A DNA stretch of 60,000 nt from Zygnema cylindricum (Eukaryota > Streptophyta > Zygnematophyceae > Zygnematales > Zygnemataceae). The notes beneath the pieces were generated by a model. The model did no database searches and had not been told where the DNA came from. It saw nothing but the letters and a program-made list of their open reading frames with translations. Location: assembly GCA_037447655.1 (NCBI GenBank), contig JBBHKE010000985.1, positions 64,001-124,000 on the forward strand, given 5' to 3'. The position numbers were made by a program, and so were the translations under genes. Within the stretch, counting starts at the first letter, position 1. Each line of letters opens with the position of its first letter. Of the stretch, positions 33,321-44,581 are shown piece after piece.

Positions 33321-33559
33321 CAGATAAGAGAATAATCAGATTAACTAAGAAAGAGGCAATTGGGAATATGATAGAAAAATTACATATGGATAAGGCTAAT
33401 AGTTTTACAACTCCAATGGAACTTAAAAAGGGAAATGAAGGGATTTTGGAAGGGTGAGTTATAATTTTGGATGTTAAACAAAGTTGTGTAGGGCAAATAT
33501 TTATGCAAACATCCCTTACAAATAAGTAGTTGGTCCCTTAAACTATTTTATAAATTATA

Positions 33560-33960
33560 ACCGGCCGAATTTGGCTATAGTTGTAGTACTTAGTAGGAGC
33601 CTGTATGCTCCCACTAAAACGGGTTGGGATGCAACTGAGAGAGTCGTTAGATATCTCATAGGGACTAGGAATCGAAGGTTGCATTTGAGCATGAATAACA
33701 TCGACATCACTAGTTGAAGGGATGTCACCTATAGGGATGTTCCTATGCAAAGATGTACTTCTAGATATGTGTTGTATGTGGGAAAAGGGCCTTGTTGTTG
33801 GAGTAGCAAACATCAAAAGGTTATTGTTCATTCCACCGTAGAGGTTGAGTATTGTCAAGCTCGTGTGCGCTTTTGGCACACCTTCATTTACCCAAAATTT
33901 ATGGGCTCTTTCTACCGTGTACGGTCTTTAACGTATGGAGTAGGGAGTGCAACAAACTAG
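33560..33960 (+). pseudogene. Copia family B RNase H (B2)
   Basis: VVRYLIGTRNRRLHLSMNNI, DITS, stop, RDVTYRDVPMQRCTS, RYVLYVGKGPCCWSSKHQKV and IVHSTVEVEYCQARVRFW: the copia RNase H block with WSSK..V..ST.E.EY. Open from 33745 to 33960 in one frame. Colinear with B1 at 13020-13290. Confidence 0.85.
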
Positions 33961-34088
33961 GCACTATTATTTTATTTCCCAAACTAAGCACGACGCATTT
34001 TATTTTGCGTCCAACGTTGGTGGGATGACAAAGTTATTTCGCCTCAAAGATTGCAATTTCGTTACATGAGACATGTTGCCACCAGCCA

Positions 34089-34850
34089 GTGTGGGGGGTA
34101 CATTGTGGAATGCCACGTAACTTATCCGATTGTAATCTAGATTTTGCTGTTAGATGTCAATTAGATTTCAGTTCAGGTTCCACAAACTCTTAATCTATTT
34201 ATTACCTTAGGTCAAAGTTTGGCGTTTTCGTGTCATTTCAATACTTTATCACCTAATAGTGGAATGAATTTTGCCTTTCAGCCACGGATTTAGCCGCAAC
34301 CAGAATTATAACTTTTTACCTCGAGTGTGGTACAAATTATTTTGTCTTCTATCAGTTCAATAGCACTTGCTCTCCGCTCATTGGTTAATTCGATAACGTT
34401 GACTTTTTGGACTTGAAATTGGACAAACTTGAACAATAAGGCACTTGGGTCCGAAGGAGACAAGTTTCGTCTTCAATACTGTTTCCGGAGAAAACCCCCA
34501 TAAACTTTAAGCAAACCTTCTATTGGAGAATCTTTGTCGTGTTTGTTTGTGTGTCTCTTTTGCCATCTTGGTTTTGAATCTGTCTGTTGTGGAATTCGTA
34601 ATTTGGGTGAGTAGTTCGCACTATAAATCCTTTTGGGCGATTTTGACTTTTTGTTGTTGAAACCGAGGAGATCTTGTCGGGTCGGAGCTGCGGAAACCAA
34701 GGGGTGAAGGAGGATCTTACCTGTTTTCGGTACCATCGAGAGAGATTTCGTCTTCTCTCTTTGTCATCGTTGATTGTTGGTGTATGTTGAGCTTCCTTTG
34801 CCATCATTCTTAATTCTATCTTTTATTCTATTTTATGGGACAAGGTGACA
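34089..34850 (+). mobile_element. Probable PPT and 3' LTR of copia B2
   Basis: GTGTGGGGGGTA (34089-34100) is purine-rich and is followed by TTGTGGAATGCC at 34103, matching the PPT/LTR start of B1 (TGTCGGAATGCC at 13429). A TATA-like CACTATAAATCC lies at about 34618-34629. The far end of the LTR is not defined. On minus, MAKEAQHTPTINDDKERRRN opens at 34807, followed by a possible GTAAG donor; I treat it as unproven. Confidence 0.45.
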
Positions 34851-35469
34851 TTGTTAAATCTGAAATGGCCGATTTTTTATTTACTATATTTCTACATGGA
34901 AAATCATTTGTGTCCTTTTTAGTTCTTTGGCTTCGGCGGTATTTCAGCCAGATTAGACTGCTATAACCTCTTGGATAAGAGAGGGAGTTTTGGGGGAGCA
35001 TTTGTTAGACTTTATGCGGATAAGCAAATTGGGATATCAGCCCGATTACCAAAACCCACCCCCTTTTCTCGGCCTAATGGGAAAAAGGGAGGTGGAGGGG
35101 GTATCTTTTTTATATGCCCACTCATTCATTTATATTGCTTGTCCTATTGTCTCCTATTTTTTGCATGCATGCATACGGGAGGGATGGTGGCAGAAATGGG
35201 CAGGATCACCATCACGGGAAGCATCCACATCTGGGGCTATTTGCAATACTCCTATTCATGCCGTTGTTTGCCGTTGGCCTTTATCTTATGTTTCCTAGGC
35301 ATTAAAGTCGTAAAGTCTAATTATCTTTACGAAGTCGACTTACCAAAAGTGGCGTCATAAAAATGTTTAACTCCAAAAAAAGTTAATATTATCGAATTTT
35401 GTCAAAAAAAACGTTTTATATCTATTTATTTTTTTGTCATCAAAAACGTTATGATGTAATTTAACCTGA
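34851..35469. other. Non-coding stretch, nothing recognised
   Basis: Two overlapping plus frames of 102-129 codons cross this region but neither resembles a family I know, and both lack splice or promoter context. No repeat match in the window was seen. Confidence 0.4.
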
Positions 35470-35800
35470 ATTGGTGAACGAAAACAAAGGGAGCGGGGAA
35501 AAATGGTGGGTGGTGGATAGGGGAAAAGGGAGGGGAGGGGGAAAGGAAAGGGAGAAGCAAAAGAGAAGAGAGGGAAGGGGAGGCGGAGGTGGAAGGGAAG
35601 TGCAAGAAGAGCGCACAAGGAGGGAAAGTGATATTTATATAGTGATATTTATTATAAAGTGATTTATTCTTTCTAACGGACTGAAACAAATAAGGTATTG
35701 ATGGCAAAATGACGGGGAGGGGGGAGAGGTGGAAGAGAGAAGAGTGTGTGCGGTCGAGGGGTTAAGAAAGGGGAGGGCGTGTATGTGAAAAATGCAATTG
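35470..35800. repeat. Polypurine tract
   Basis: G/A-rich on plus (GGGAGGGGAGGGGGAAAGG and similar) with a short AT-rich break at about 35630-35700, then GGGGAGGGGGGAGAGG. Confidence 0.85.
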
Positions 35801-36291
35801 TCTTTGAAAATAGTAAACAAAAGCACTGCTAGTTTTTAATTCACTCTTTATGACCAAAGTTGTGGATGCACGTTGTTGCAGAGATTTAGTTTACAACCTA
35901 TTGAGTGGATTCATTCCAAAGTCCATGGTCAATTAACATTCCTCCAATACTTGTGAGACACATATTGCCAAAAATAGTCTCCTAAATTTGTCAAAAGAAA
36001 AACTGTTTATTTGAAAAGGTACTCATGAACTTTATATTTTTTCGCAAAAGAAAAAATAGAACAAAAAAAAATATTGAAAATGTACGTCTGTATTTGATAT
36101 TATATCTAAAACGACAAAAAAAACTCCAAATACAAAAATATGGCAAAGCTACCGCCAAAGAATTGACACTATAAATACCGGCGTCAATTAGATTTTAGAC
36201 GAAAAGGAATAGATTGGGTATTGAGTACATTTCGACTTACACTAATCGGATTTGTACATTGTACGGTCGGCATAATGTATCGATAGTAATC
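35801..36291. other. AT-rich stretch, nothing recognised
   Basis: A-rich sequence with short homopolymers; no coding or repeat signal found. Confidence 0.45.
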
Positions 36292-36853
36292 AAATGCTAG
36301 TTTTTTCATAGAAAACCTAATTAGAAAAATTACGTGACTTAATAGTCGAAAAAGGGAAGGAAAGGGAAAAATGGTAGGTAAGGGAGAGGGAGAGGAGAGG
36401 GAGAGGGAGAAGAGAGGGAGAGGGAGATGGAGAGGGAGAGGGGGAGAGATATTGGAAAAAAAGGGAAAAATAAGAGAGGTTAAGAGAAGTAGAGGCAGAT
36501 AGAGGGAGGGGAAAAGGGACGAAAAGGGAGAGGGAGAGAAAAAAATATTGGGAGAGAGAAGAAGGAGAGAAATGAGGGGGGAAAGGGAGGGGGGGGGAGG
36601 AGGAGATGGGAAAGGGAGAGAGGGTGAAAGGAGAGAGGAGGGAGAGGGGGGTGAGTTGGTTGGCACGAGAAGTTTAAGGGAGAGGGAGAAATGGAGAGAG
36701 AGGGGAGAGGGGAAGGAGAAGGGGTGGAGATAGTGGAGAGAGGGGAAGAGAGTTAATAAGTGGGATGGAAGAATGAGAGGGAGAGAAGAAGATAGACGCT
36801 GAGTGTTTGAAAGGGAGGGATAGGAAACGAAGTGGTCAAAGGACAAGGAGAGG
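36292..36853 (+). repeat. Near-identical duplicated block, copy 1
   Basis: From AAATGCTAGTTTTTTCATAG to GGACAAGGAGAGG, this 562-bp block recurs as 39350-39920. About 70 bp of ordinary sequence leads into a GA tract. Differences between copies are a few substitutions and small indels inside the GA repeats, so the duplication is recent. Confidence 0.9.
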
Positions 36854-38310
36854 GAGAGCGAAATAAATTATCAAAGGGGGATAAGGAGACAAGGAGAGGG
36901 AGGATAAGGGGGGAGACGGTGAGGGGGTAAATTAGGAGAGGTTACGGTTGAGATGGGAAAATAATGAGAGAGACGAGATAGAGGAGATAGGGTGAGAGAC
37001 GAAGAGGGAGGAGAGGGTGAGGGTGTAAGAGAGGAAAATAAAATAGAAAAAGGGAGACAGATAGGGCAAGGGAGAGGCAAAATAATAGAGAGAGGGGGAA
37101 TTGAAAAAAAGAGAGGGAAAAAAAAATTGGGAGAGGGGGAGGGATGTAGAGGGAAAGAGGGGTAGAGGACGAGGGTGAGGAAGAGAGAGTGGGAGAGGGA
37201 ATGGGGAAAGATAGGGGAAGGGGGTGAGTGGAAAAGGGCGAGAAAGGGAGAGGGGAAAATCGGGAGAAACGAGATGGGTAGTGGGAGAGGGAGAGAGGGA
37301 GATGGGGAGTGGGGATGAGGGGGTGAGAAATTAGGAGAGGGAGTGGCAATGGATAGAGAAAAAGGGGAAAGGTGGAGAGGGGGAGAGGTGAAAAAAAAGA
37401 GAGAGTGAGAAGGGGAGGGGGGGGAGGGGGGGAATAAGAGGGTGGGAGTGAGAGAGGAAGAGATCGAAAGAGGATGTGAGGTTAGAGGGGAGGGGGTAAG
37501 AGGATGAAAAAAGAATAGGCAAGATGTGGAAAGAGTGTGAGAAGAAATCGGATGGGGAGAGGGAGGGAAAGGGTGAGGTCAGAAAAAAGGGGGGAGGGGG
37601 TGGAGGGTGACAGCAAGAGGGAGGTAAGTAAAAGGTAGATAGGGAGATGGAATGGGATAGGAAGACAAAAGGGAAGATGGAGGGAGGGACAGGTAGGGAG
37701 ATAGGACGAGAAAAAGATGAAGAGAGAGGGAGAGGGAAAAGGAGGGGGATATGGAGACTAAGAATGCGTGGGAGAGAAGGAATAAGGCAGAAGATGAAGG
37801 TGATTGAGAACGGCAGAGGGGCATAGGGGAAAAGGAGTATACAGGAAGAAGGGGGGAGGGCTAGAGGGGGAGAGGAGGATAGAAGGAGAGGGATACTAAG
37901 AGTCAGCGGGAGAGGAGGGATGGAGAGTGGGAGAGGACGAGGGAGTGGGAGAGTGAGAGGAAGAGAGAGATGGAGATGGAGGGGGGGAGGGAGGGGAGGG
38001 GGGAAGTGGATGACAAAGGTAATGGGAGAGGAAGAGATGGATAGAGGGTTGAGATAGAGAGGATTTGGTGGGAGTGGGGAAGAGGGTGATATTGAAAGAG
38101 GTGGGAAGAGTGCGCGAAGAGGGAAATGGGAGGTAGGGAGGAGGAGAGAGGGGAGTTTGGAGAGTGCAAAGGGAGAGAGAGGGAGAGGGAGATTTTAAGA
38201 GTGTGATTGGGAGAGTAGGGGAGAGTGGGATAGGACGAGTGTTGGAGAGGGGGATAGAGGGGAGATTGGTGGAGAGGTGGAGGGGTAGAGGGAGATTAGG
38301 GAGACAATGG
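36345..38310. repeat. Polypurine (GA-rich) tract, about 2 kb
   Basis: Plus strand almost entirely G and A (GGGAGAGG, GAGGGAGAG and variants) with rare pyrimidines. It ends abruptly at 38310 where copia C2 protease sequence starts. Long minus frames rich in Ser/Pro/Leu are compositional. Confidence 0.95.
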
Positions 38311-39010
38311 ATGTTCTCTACACATATGTATAGAGGCTCCTGAATCAATAATCCATCCTTCTTCAAGAGCTTTATTTACTTTACCAAAAGCACAGTTTTG
38401 CCTCATTGGAATCTCTAGCTCACCCTTCACCTCTAGTTCCTCGTTGAGGAGAAGTTCTCTATCGTCCTCATCAGAATCCTCTCCTATGACTTGTGTTGCC
38501 ACAATTCCTTTTTCTTTCTTGCGGTTGGTTTTCCAATATGATCCCTCTTCAATCTCCGCTCTATCAATTCAGTACACTCAGCCGTGTAATGTCCTGACTT
38601 CTTACAAAAGTGACAATGCCCCTTCGAAGGCCTCGATCTTGATCTGTGTGATTTATTTCCTCTTCCTCTTCAACCAAAGTTTCCATAAGGTTTATTAGAA
38701 TCATTATCCCCCCAATTAGTTCCAACCAACAATGCTTGAACACTTTTTCTTCCTCTTCAAATCTCAATTGTGCTTTCCCGAACTAAAATCATTCCCACAA
38801 CAAAGTTCCAAATCCATCCATGATTTGGCAAGTTTTAAACCTTTTAACAGTGTTTTCATAATCGTCTGGGAAATTCAGCAACAAAGTATTCATCTTCTCC
38901 TTCTTAGACTCCGTTTTCCTTGCACTCTTCGACCCGATAAATAACCCGGCCAAGTCATTACCAAATTCTAACATCTTTCTCTTTTTGTACACATATGCTT
39001 ATACCACATA
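38311..39010 (-). pseudogene. Copia family C gag and protease start (copy C2)
   Basis: Minus: MLEFGNDLAGLFIGSKSA, LLLNFPDDYENTVKRFKT (copia gag), TNWGDNDSNKPYGNFG, stop, RGRGN, and an intact CCHC zinc knuckle CHFCKKSGHYTAEC at 38615-38574. Then comes an acidic linker, LEEGWIIDSGASIHMCREHP, with the protease DSGA site complete and no stop where C1 has one. Coding sequence then runs straight into the CT/GA tract at about 38310. At least two frame changes in gag. Confidence 0.85.
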
Positions 39011-39349
39011 AGTGTTGTTCTTTGGTTTACAATAAACCGCAGAAGCGACCCTAATTATCAAGCGAAAAGCTCATTAACTCTAGTCCATTTAACGATCCTT
39101 TGAAATGAATGCCCTCTAAATATCTCAATGCATTCCCAGATGCATTACAAAAATAATCCTAATCAGACACACCATAGGTCTCCCAAAAAGACAAAGATCA
39201 AACACACCATAGGTCTCACACTTACACCAGTTCCTCACCGATCAGACATGGAGTAGGTCTGCAAATTTGTGACCATTTTGTAGAAACTAATGGTTTTATT
39301 AGTATTTTCTAGGTATGAAAAGAAATATAGAAGTCGAGGCAGTCTATCT
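39011..39349. other. Gag-flanking sequence with a short repeat
   Basis: The first part may continue copia C gag upstream (NNTYVV, stop, AYVY on minus). At 39150-39260 a CACACCATAGGTCTC word recurs with ATCAGACA/ATCAAACA starts (three imperfect units). No gene. Confidence 0.4.
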
Positions 39350-39920
39350 AAATGCTAGTTTTTTCATAGAAAACCTAATTAGAAAAATTACGTGACTTAA
39401 TAGTCGAAAAAGGGAAGGAAAGGGAAAAATGGCAGGTAAGGGAGAGGGAGAGGGAGAGGAGAGGGAGAGGGAGAGGAGAGGGAGAGGGAGATGGAGAGGG
39501 AGAGGGGGAGAGATATTGGAAAAAAGGGAAAAATAAGAGAGGTTAAGAGAAGTAGAGGCAGATTGAGGGAGGGGAAAAGGGACGAAAAGGGAGAGGGAGA
39601 GAAAAAAATATTAGGAGAGAGAAGAAGGGGAGAGAATGAGAGGGGGGAAAGGGAGGGGGGGAGAGGAGGAGATGGGAAAGGGAGAGAGGGTGAATGGAGA
39701 GAGGAGGGAGAGGGGGGGTGAGTTGGTTGGCACGAGAAGTTTAAGGGAGAGGGAGAAATGGAGAGAGAGGGGAGAGGGGAAGGAGAAGGGGTGGAGATAG
39801 TGGAGAGAGGGAAAGAGAGTTAATAAGTGGGATGGAAGAGTGAGAGGGAGAGAAGAAGATATACGCTGAGTGTTTGAAAGGGAGGGATAGGAAACGAAGT
39901 GGTCAAAGGACAAGGAGAGG
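39350..39920 (+). repeat. Near-identical duplicated block, copy 2 (polypurine)
   Basis: 571-bp direct copy of 36292-36853. Left junction CTATCT|AAATGCTAG, right junction GGAGAGG|TCGAGAG; neither junction shows an obvious target duplication. Mostly GA tract after the first 70 bp. Confidence 0.9.
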
Positions 39921-40159
39921 TCGAGAGACACTATCACTATTTATGGATTATTAAGAGAAGTAAACCATTTGGGAATTGAGAGATATTGTCGTATTAATGG
40001 GTTATTTAGAAAAGTAACCTTTTGGGAATCCTTTTTTCCACACTAATTCCAGTGTCATGGACATTTTTCAGGTTGTATTCGGAGGAAGAGGTCGAGAGTT
40101 ACGATCATATTGACGGACGTCACAGTCGCATGTTCTCTTTTCATAGTCATCTATTGGAT

Positions 40160-40345
40160 CTCGAAAAACAAAAGAAAACAAAAAAAAGGGAAAAAAAGGG
40201 GGGGAAACAAAAAACGGGAAACAAAAAAAGGGGAAAAAAAAATGGAAAACAAAAAACGGGAGGAAAAAAGGGAAAAAAAGAAAAAGAGACAAAAAAAAAA
40301 GATAGACAAAAAAAAAGAGTGACGAAAAAAAGGAAAGACGGACAA
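40160..40345. repeat. A/G homopurine tract (AAAAAGGG-type)
   Basis: Runs of A interrupted by GGG, GGGG or GAC on plus. Lys-rich frame across it is compositional. Confidence 0.9.
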
Positions 40346-40629
40346 ACTCCACAAAAAAATTAAGTCCCTTAAGTTTTTTCCGAAGGAATTCATGTAGAGA
40401 AGGATGGAAAATGGAGTTTTCCTTTTTACTGTTTTTGCACAATAGCAAAGAAAAACTCTCTCTCCCTTGTAATTTAGTGTGGATGTGGGTCCCGTTTCTC
40501 AAAAGTTGTTTTTTTTCATATATCAAAAATTAATGTTTTTGTCTCATTCTCAAAAATTAATATTTTTGTTTCATTTCTCATAAATTAATCTTTATTTCGT
40601 TTTTCAAAAAATAATGTTTTTCGGGTTTA
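40346..40629. other. Non-coding stretch with TTAAT/AAAAATTAAT repeats
   Basis: At 40505-40620 a word of about 33 bp containing CAAAAATTAATGTTTTTGT and CTCATTCTCA is repeated three to four times imperfectly. Otherwise nothing recognised. Confidence 0.5.
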
Positions 40630-40910
40630 ATTGGCCCCCTCTCCCTCCCTCCCTCCCAATCTGCCCCACCGTCCCTCTCTCTCTACCTCCCTCCCTCCCT
40701 CTCTCCCTCTCTCTCTCCCTCTCTCCCTCTCTCCCTCCCTCCCAACCTGCCCTCTCGTCCCTCTCTCTCTACCTCTCTCCCTCCCTCCCAATCTGCCCTC
40801 CCTCCCTCGATCCCTCCCTCCCTCCCTCCCTCCCTCCGAATCTGCCCTCCCTCCCTCTCACCCTCTCTCCCTCCATCTCATCCTCTCCTGCCCTCCCTCT
40901 GAGGGACGAA
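40630..40910. repeat. Polypyrimidine tract with CCCTCC higher-order repeat
   Basis: CTCCCTCC microsatellite in which CCCAATCTGCC (or AACCTGCC, GAATCTGCC) recurs four times, giving a loose higher-order period. Followed 0.2 kb later by a polypurine tract on the same strand. Confidence 0.9.
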
Positions 40911-41129
40911 CTCGATCCAAAAGTCGTAAAACCGCATTTCCCCAACTTTTTCCGGCTTTGATGTCACGTCGCTGAATTTCTTGAACTGCTCGAAGGACAA
41001 GTTTGAAAACTCCCCGAGTTCGACCGAAAAAAAAAAAAAAAGGTTGGGAGAGATAAATTGACAACAACAACAAAGGAAAAAAGACAACAAATATAAAAAA
41101 TAATTAGTTACAGAGCTGGATATAGTATA

Positions 41130-41450
41130 TTTAGGTAGGGACGGAGGGGAGGAGGTGAGGGAGAGGGAGAGAGCATTTAAAGTTCCTCCGTAAAATAATA
41201 TAGAGTAAAACCAAACGGGGCACTGATCTGTAGGAGAAAGAGGGGACAGAAGGATAGAGTGAGAGGGAGAGCGGGGGGAGGGGAAAGGAGGGAAGGGGGA
41301 AAGAGAGGAGGGGAAGGAGGGAGGGAGAGGAGGAGGGAGGGAGAAGAGGGAAAGGAAGGAGGGAGAGGAGGAGAAAGAGGGAGGGAAGCGGTGAAGGAAG
41401 GAGAGAGGGAGGGAGGGAGGGAGGGAAGGAGGGAGAGAGGGCATATTGCA
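41130..41450. repeat. Polypurine tract (GGGAGG-type)
   Basis: GA-rich plus strand, complementary in composition to 40630-40910, so the two could pair as a long imperfect inverted repeat with a 220-bp loop. Confidence 0.85.
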
Positions 41451-41944
41451 AAGGACTACGCAATTTGTCGCCACTTTTCTTTTCGGGAGAGGTTTGTTTG
41501 TGGTTTTTTTTTTTTTTTACGCGTCCCTCTTTGTTTGGGACCTCGATCGGTCACCTTGGAAAAATTATAAGTTGTTGTACGGGTGAAAAACAATGATTTG
41601 GTACGGACAGATATGAGTCATCAGCGACTAATCATACGGCAACATGAATCACATTGCGATATTTTTGTTGACGTGAGATGACGTCAAGGGCAATTCACGT
41701 CCAAACAAAAAAAAAGGACATTTGTTTCTTCATCTCATTCACCATCCGTTTCTAGTGTGAATCCAGCATACATAAACTATAGACCTTTGGTCGCCGTTCT
41801 GGAAACCTTTAAATAGGTGTTGTTTGTCGTTCCACACGCCGTCTGTTTGCAAGTACGGAAGCGTGGGCATGATAAGACACGGTCGAACTTCTGCAGTACG
41901 GAGGCGTATGCATGACAGGACACGGTCGTTCCATGCACGTGTAA
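41451..41944. other. Unassigned stretch
   Basis: No gene recognised. GTACGG/CGTAC words and TGACGTCA-like sites are frequent, as in the neighbouring repeats. Confidence 0.35.
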
Positions 41945-43000
41945 CGGGCACCAATCGGGAAAGGTACTATACCGTGGCATCTCTTCGTGATTGGTGTATG
42001 GTAACGACCATTCCAACGCGTTTGTAAGTGGCGGGCCAACGAGAAAGATACCGTGGAATCGCTTCCTGATTGCTGTATGTTAAAGACCACAAATTATAGA
42101 CGTTTAGTCCCGTTAGTCAGCGGACGGCCAATGAGACAGGTACACTACCGTGGCATCACTTGCCGAGAGGTTTATGTTAACCGACATGTTAACTGGCCAA
42201 CCAGAAAGGTACATCGCGAATCGTAATTAGAGTAAATTACTCTTATTCGGTCGCTCGAAATTTCGACTCTATCACATCAAATAGAGGAATCGATTCTAAT
42301 TTTTTAATTATTCTAATTTAGGTGAGGCTTAATTAGCGTAAAAAATTCTAATATAGGTTATTTTTAAATAGTGTGGAGTACGGACGACGTCTGACCATGC
42401 AAAAGTGTACTTTTATAAGTAAAAAGGTACAAATAATGATTTAATAGAATTGAACTCGCACGTGAAATCGCACTAAACAAAAAATATATCACATCGAAAA
42501 AAAGCCGTTCGCATAACTCTCGTACGTCAATAGCATCGTCGTCAGTGTGAACATTAACTGACATTTAATGCGACAAATATTATTAGCGTCATAATGACGT
42601 CAGTACTATACTGGACTGACACATTTTGTACGTCTACGTAATTTAGTGTTCATAATTATCGCGCACATAATTATCGCCGACATAACCCAATATAGAATAA
42701 CTAAATAAATTAGAGTAACTTCATAGTTGAAAAAGCTCTATCACATAAATTAGCGTCATTTACTCTAATTGTTTTTTTTTGTTTTTTTACTCTAATTTTT
42801 TCATTACTCTAATTACGATTCGCGGTGTTCTGTGGCATTGCTTCCTGATTAGAGTATGTTAATGACCACAAATAACATATGTTTGGTCGCGTTCGTAAAC
42901 AGACAGCCAACTAGAACAATACGATGGCGTCGCTTTATGATTGGTGTATGTCAACGACAAATCCAACACGTTCGTGAGCGTACCGCCAGCAAAAAAGGTA
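41945..43000. repeat. Tandem repeat, 65-90-bp unit, about six copies, split by a MITE
   Basis: Units start near 41945, 42031, 42121, 42192, 42903 and 42981. Shared order: GCCAAC(C/G)AGAAAGGTAC, ACCGTGGCATC, CTTC(C/G)TGATTGGTGTATG, TTAACGACCA, CCAACGCGTTCGTAAG. The fourth unit is interrupted after AGAAAGGTA by the 616-bp MITE and resumes at CTGTGGCATTGCTTCCTGAT. Confidence 0.75.
42212..42827. mobile_element. MITE, 616 bp, same family as 5226-5762
   Basis: Ends CATCGCGAATCGTAATTAG and CACCGCGAATCGTAATTAG (reverse complement), one mismatch in 24. TA precedes the left end; the right flank is TT, a likely mutated TA. Inner blocks (GTGTGGAGTACGGACGACGT, AAGTGTACTTTTATAAGT, CGCACGTGAAATCGCAC) match the 537-bp MITE. 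Tandem-array units without insertion supply the empty site. Confidence 0.8.
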
Positions 43001-43084
43001 CAAAAGTGTGTAGATGTCCCGTTTTGTAGGATCGGTTCGTGAAAGTGGCGCAAATGGTGTAAATAAAGCAAATGGTGTAACGAG

Positions 43085-44380
43085 TATGATAAACGGGCAT
43101 GATAAACGAGCATGATAAACGGGCGTGATAAAACATCACAAAACCCTAAACAACAACAATGTCACAAAAACCTCGACGTCTACAACCGTCGCTGTTTTTG
43201 TAGACGTCACTAATTCTAGGAAGTTTCGTAGTCGTCTACATTTCGTTTCGTACTCTATCGCACATTTTATTGACGTCTACAATTGTCACATATTTGAAAT
43301 AATGAAGGCGCAAGTAAGGGTAGGTCCCCATGTATTAAAGTATCGCCTTTTTTGTGTCGTTTTCACCCAAAATGCAGTTCTGTACGATAAAAACTTTAGC
43401 CGTACAAAAAAAAAAATTATTAAAAAGTACAGCAAACGCCAAGTCGAAACTTTGAATGTACTTCATGTTTGTCTTCATGTGAACGCATTTTGGCGTTTTC
43501 CTTTTTTCGACTCCCGGGCAAGAGAATCTAGCCCTTCAAAAAACTTGATTAGAAATCGCCTCGCTACTCGATTTTAAGGAGAGTACCGCCCAAACAACGA
43601 ATGAAAAATGGTCTACGCACGCGCCACACGAGTGGGAAAGTTTTAGGACGAGGGAGAGCACTGGCTATTTTTCTCCTTGCCTGTCACATGCATATACGGA
43701 TAATCCTAGCATGTATAGAAAAAAAAATTGCAGGGGTCTCAGACCTCCACTTTCATTCATGGGTCCTTTGCAAAATTTTGCGTCGTCGTCACCTCTCCCA
43801 TCTCCCTCTTACACTCTCGCTTTTATCTCACACTTTTTAGAATGGGGCACGACAATAGTGGTTAGAAGTGAAAGAAATTTGAGAAATAATTCTTTTGACT
43901 ACCTTTGAATATATTTTTATGTCAATTAGAGTGAGAAAAGTAAAAAAAACAAAAATTGGATAGCCATGGCGGAAAGATCTTGAATTTGCTACGTCGACGT
44001 TGTCAGAAGTGAGCGTGGCGTCAAAATGTCACAAAACCCTAAACATCTATAATTTCACAAAATAACAAAAATCTAAAGGTCTATATCTGTCGCTGTTTTT
44101 TTTGGCGTCACCGATTTTCGAAAGTTTCGTAGTCATTGTCATTCGTCTATAACTGTCACATGTCAAAGTTCCGTTTTCATTTTCACAGATTGCAACGCTT
44201 TTCAATGTAGTACGGAGAATCTTACCACAATCCAAAATACTTAATCAAAGTACCGATTACATGGGGACGCACCCTAACGATTGACATAGGAACACTTTGT
44301 AAAGTTCACCGTAAATATGCGATAAAATTCAAAGTAATTCAAAGTATTCTAAAGTTTCTGTTACATGGGGACACACCCTT
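43085..44380. repeat. Dispersed repeat F, copies 2 and 3
   Basis: Copy 3 part: 43085-43370 (CACAAAACCCTAAACAAC, ACGTCTACAACCGTCGCTGT, AGTTTCGTAGTCGTCTAC). Copy 2: 43370-44380 (AAAACTTTAGCCGTAC, CAGGGGTCTCAGAC, CATTCATGGGTCC, a CT tract, GCCATGGCGGAAAG, CGTGGCGTCAAAATGTCAC, GTTTCGTAGTC). Blocks match 20200-21117. GTTACATGGGGACRCACCC occurs twice at the end (44257, 44360) and once at 21080. Non-coding. Confidence 0.65.
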
Positions 44381-44404
44381 ATTAATTATATTTCGATATA
44401 TATT

Positions 44405-44555
44405 GTGTCTTTCCAATTTCAAATCGTCTTTGCCAAATTTTCTCTTTCAAATTGACTTTGTGAAGTTGTCTTTACAGAATTGAGTTTTTCAAATTGTCTT
44501 TTTCGAAACGTCTTTTTATAGCAGTCTTTTTCAAATTGTCTCTTTCTTCTTGACG
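44405..44555. repeat. Minisatellite with TTCAAATTGTCTTT unit
   Basis: Eight or nine imperfect units of 15-20 bp (TTTCAAATCGTCTTTGCC, TTCAAATTGACTTTGTG, TTCAAATTGTCTTTTTCG and so on). Confidence 0.8.
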
Positions 44556-44581
44556 CTGAAGTAGTTGAATTTGATTCGCTA

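Noticed and set aside
34520-34807. Minus 95-codon frame with a GTAAG after ERRRNLSRWYRKQ as a gene
   Set aside because: Sits in the probable LTR of copia B2, has no second exon that I can find, and no known motif.
43125-43577. 150-codon plus open frame
   Set aside because: Falls in repeat F; the frame is not kept in the other F copies.
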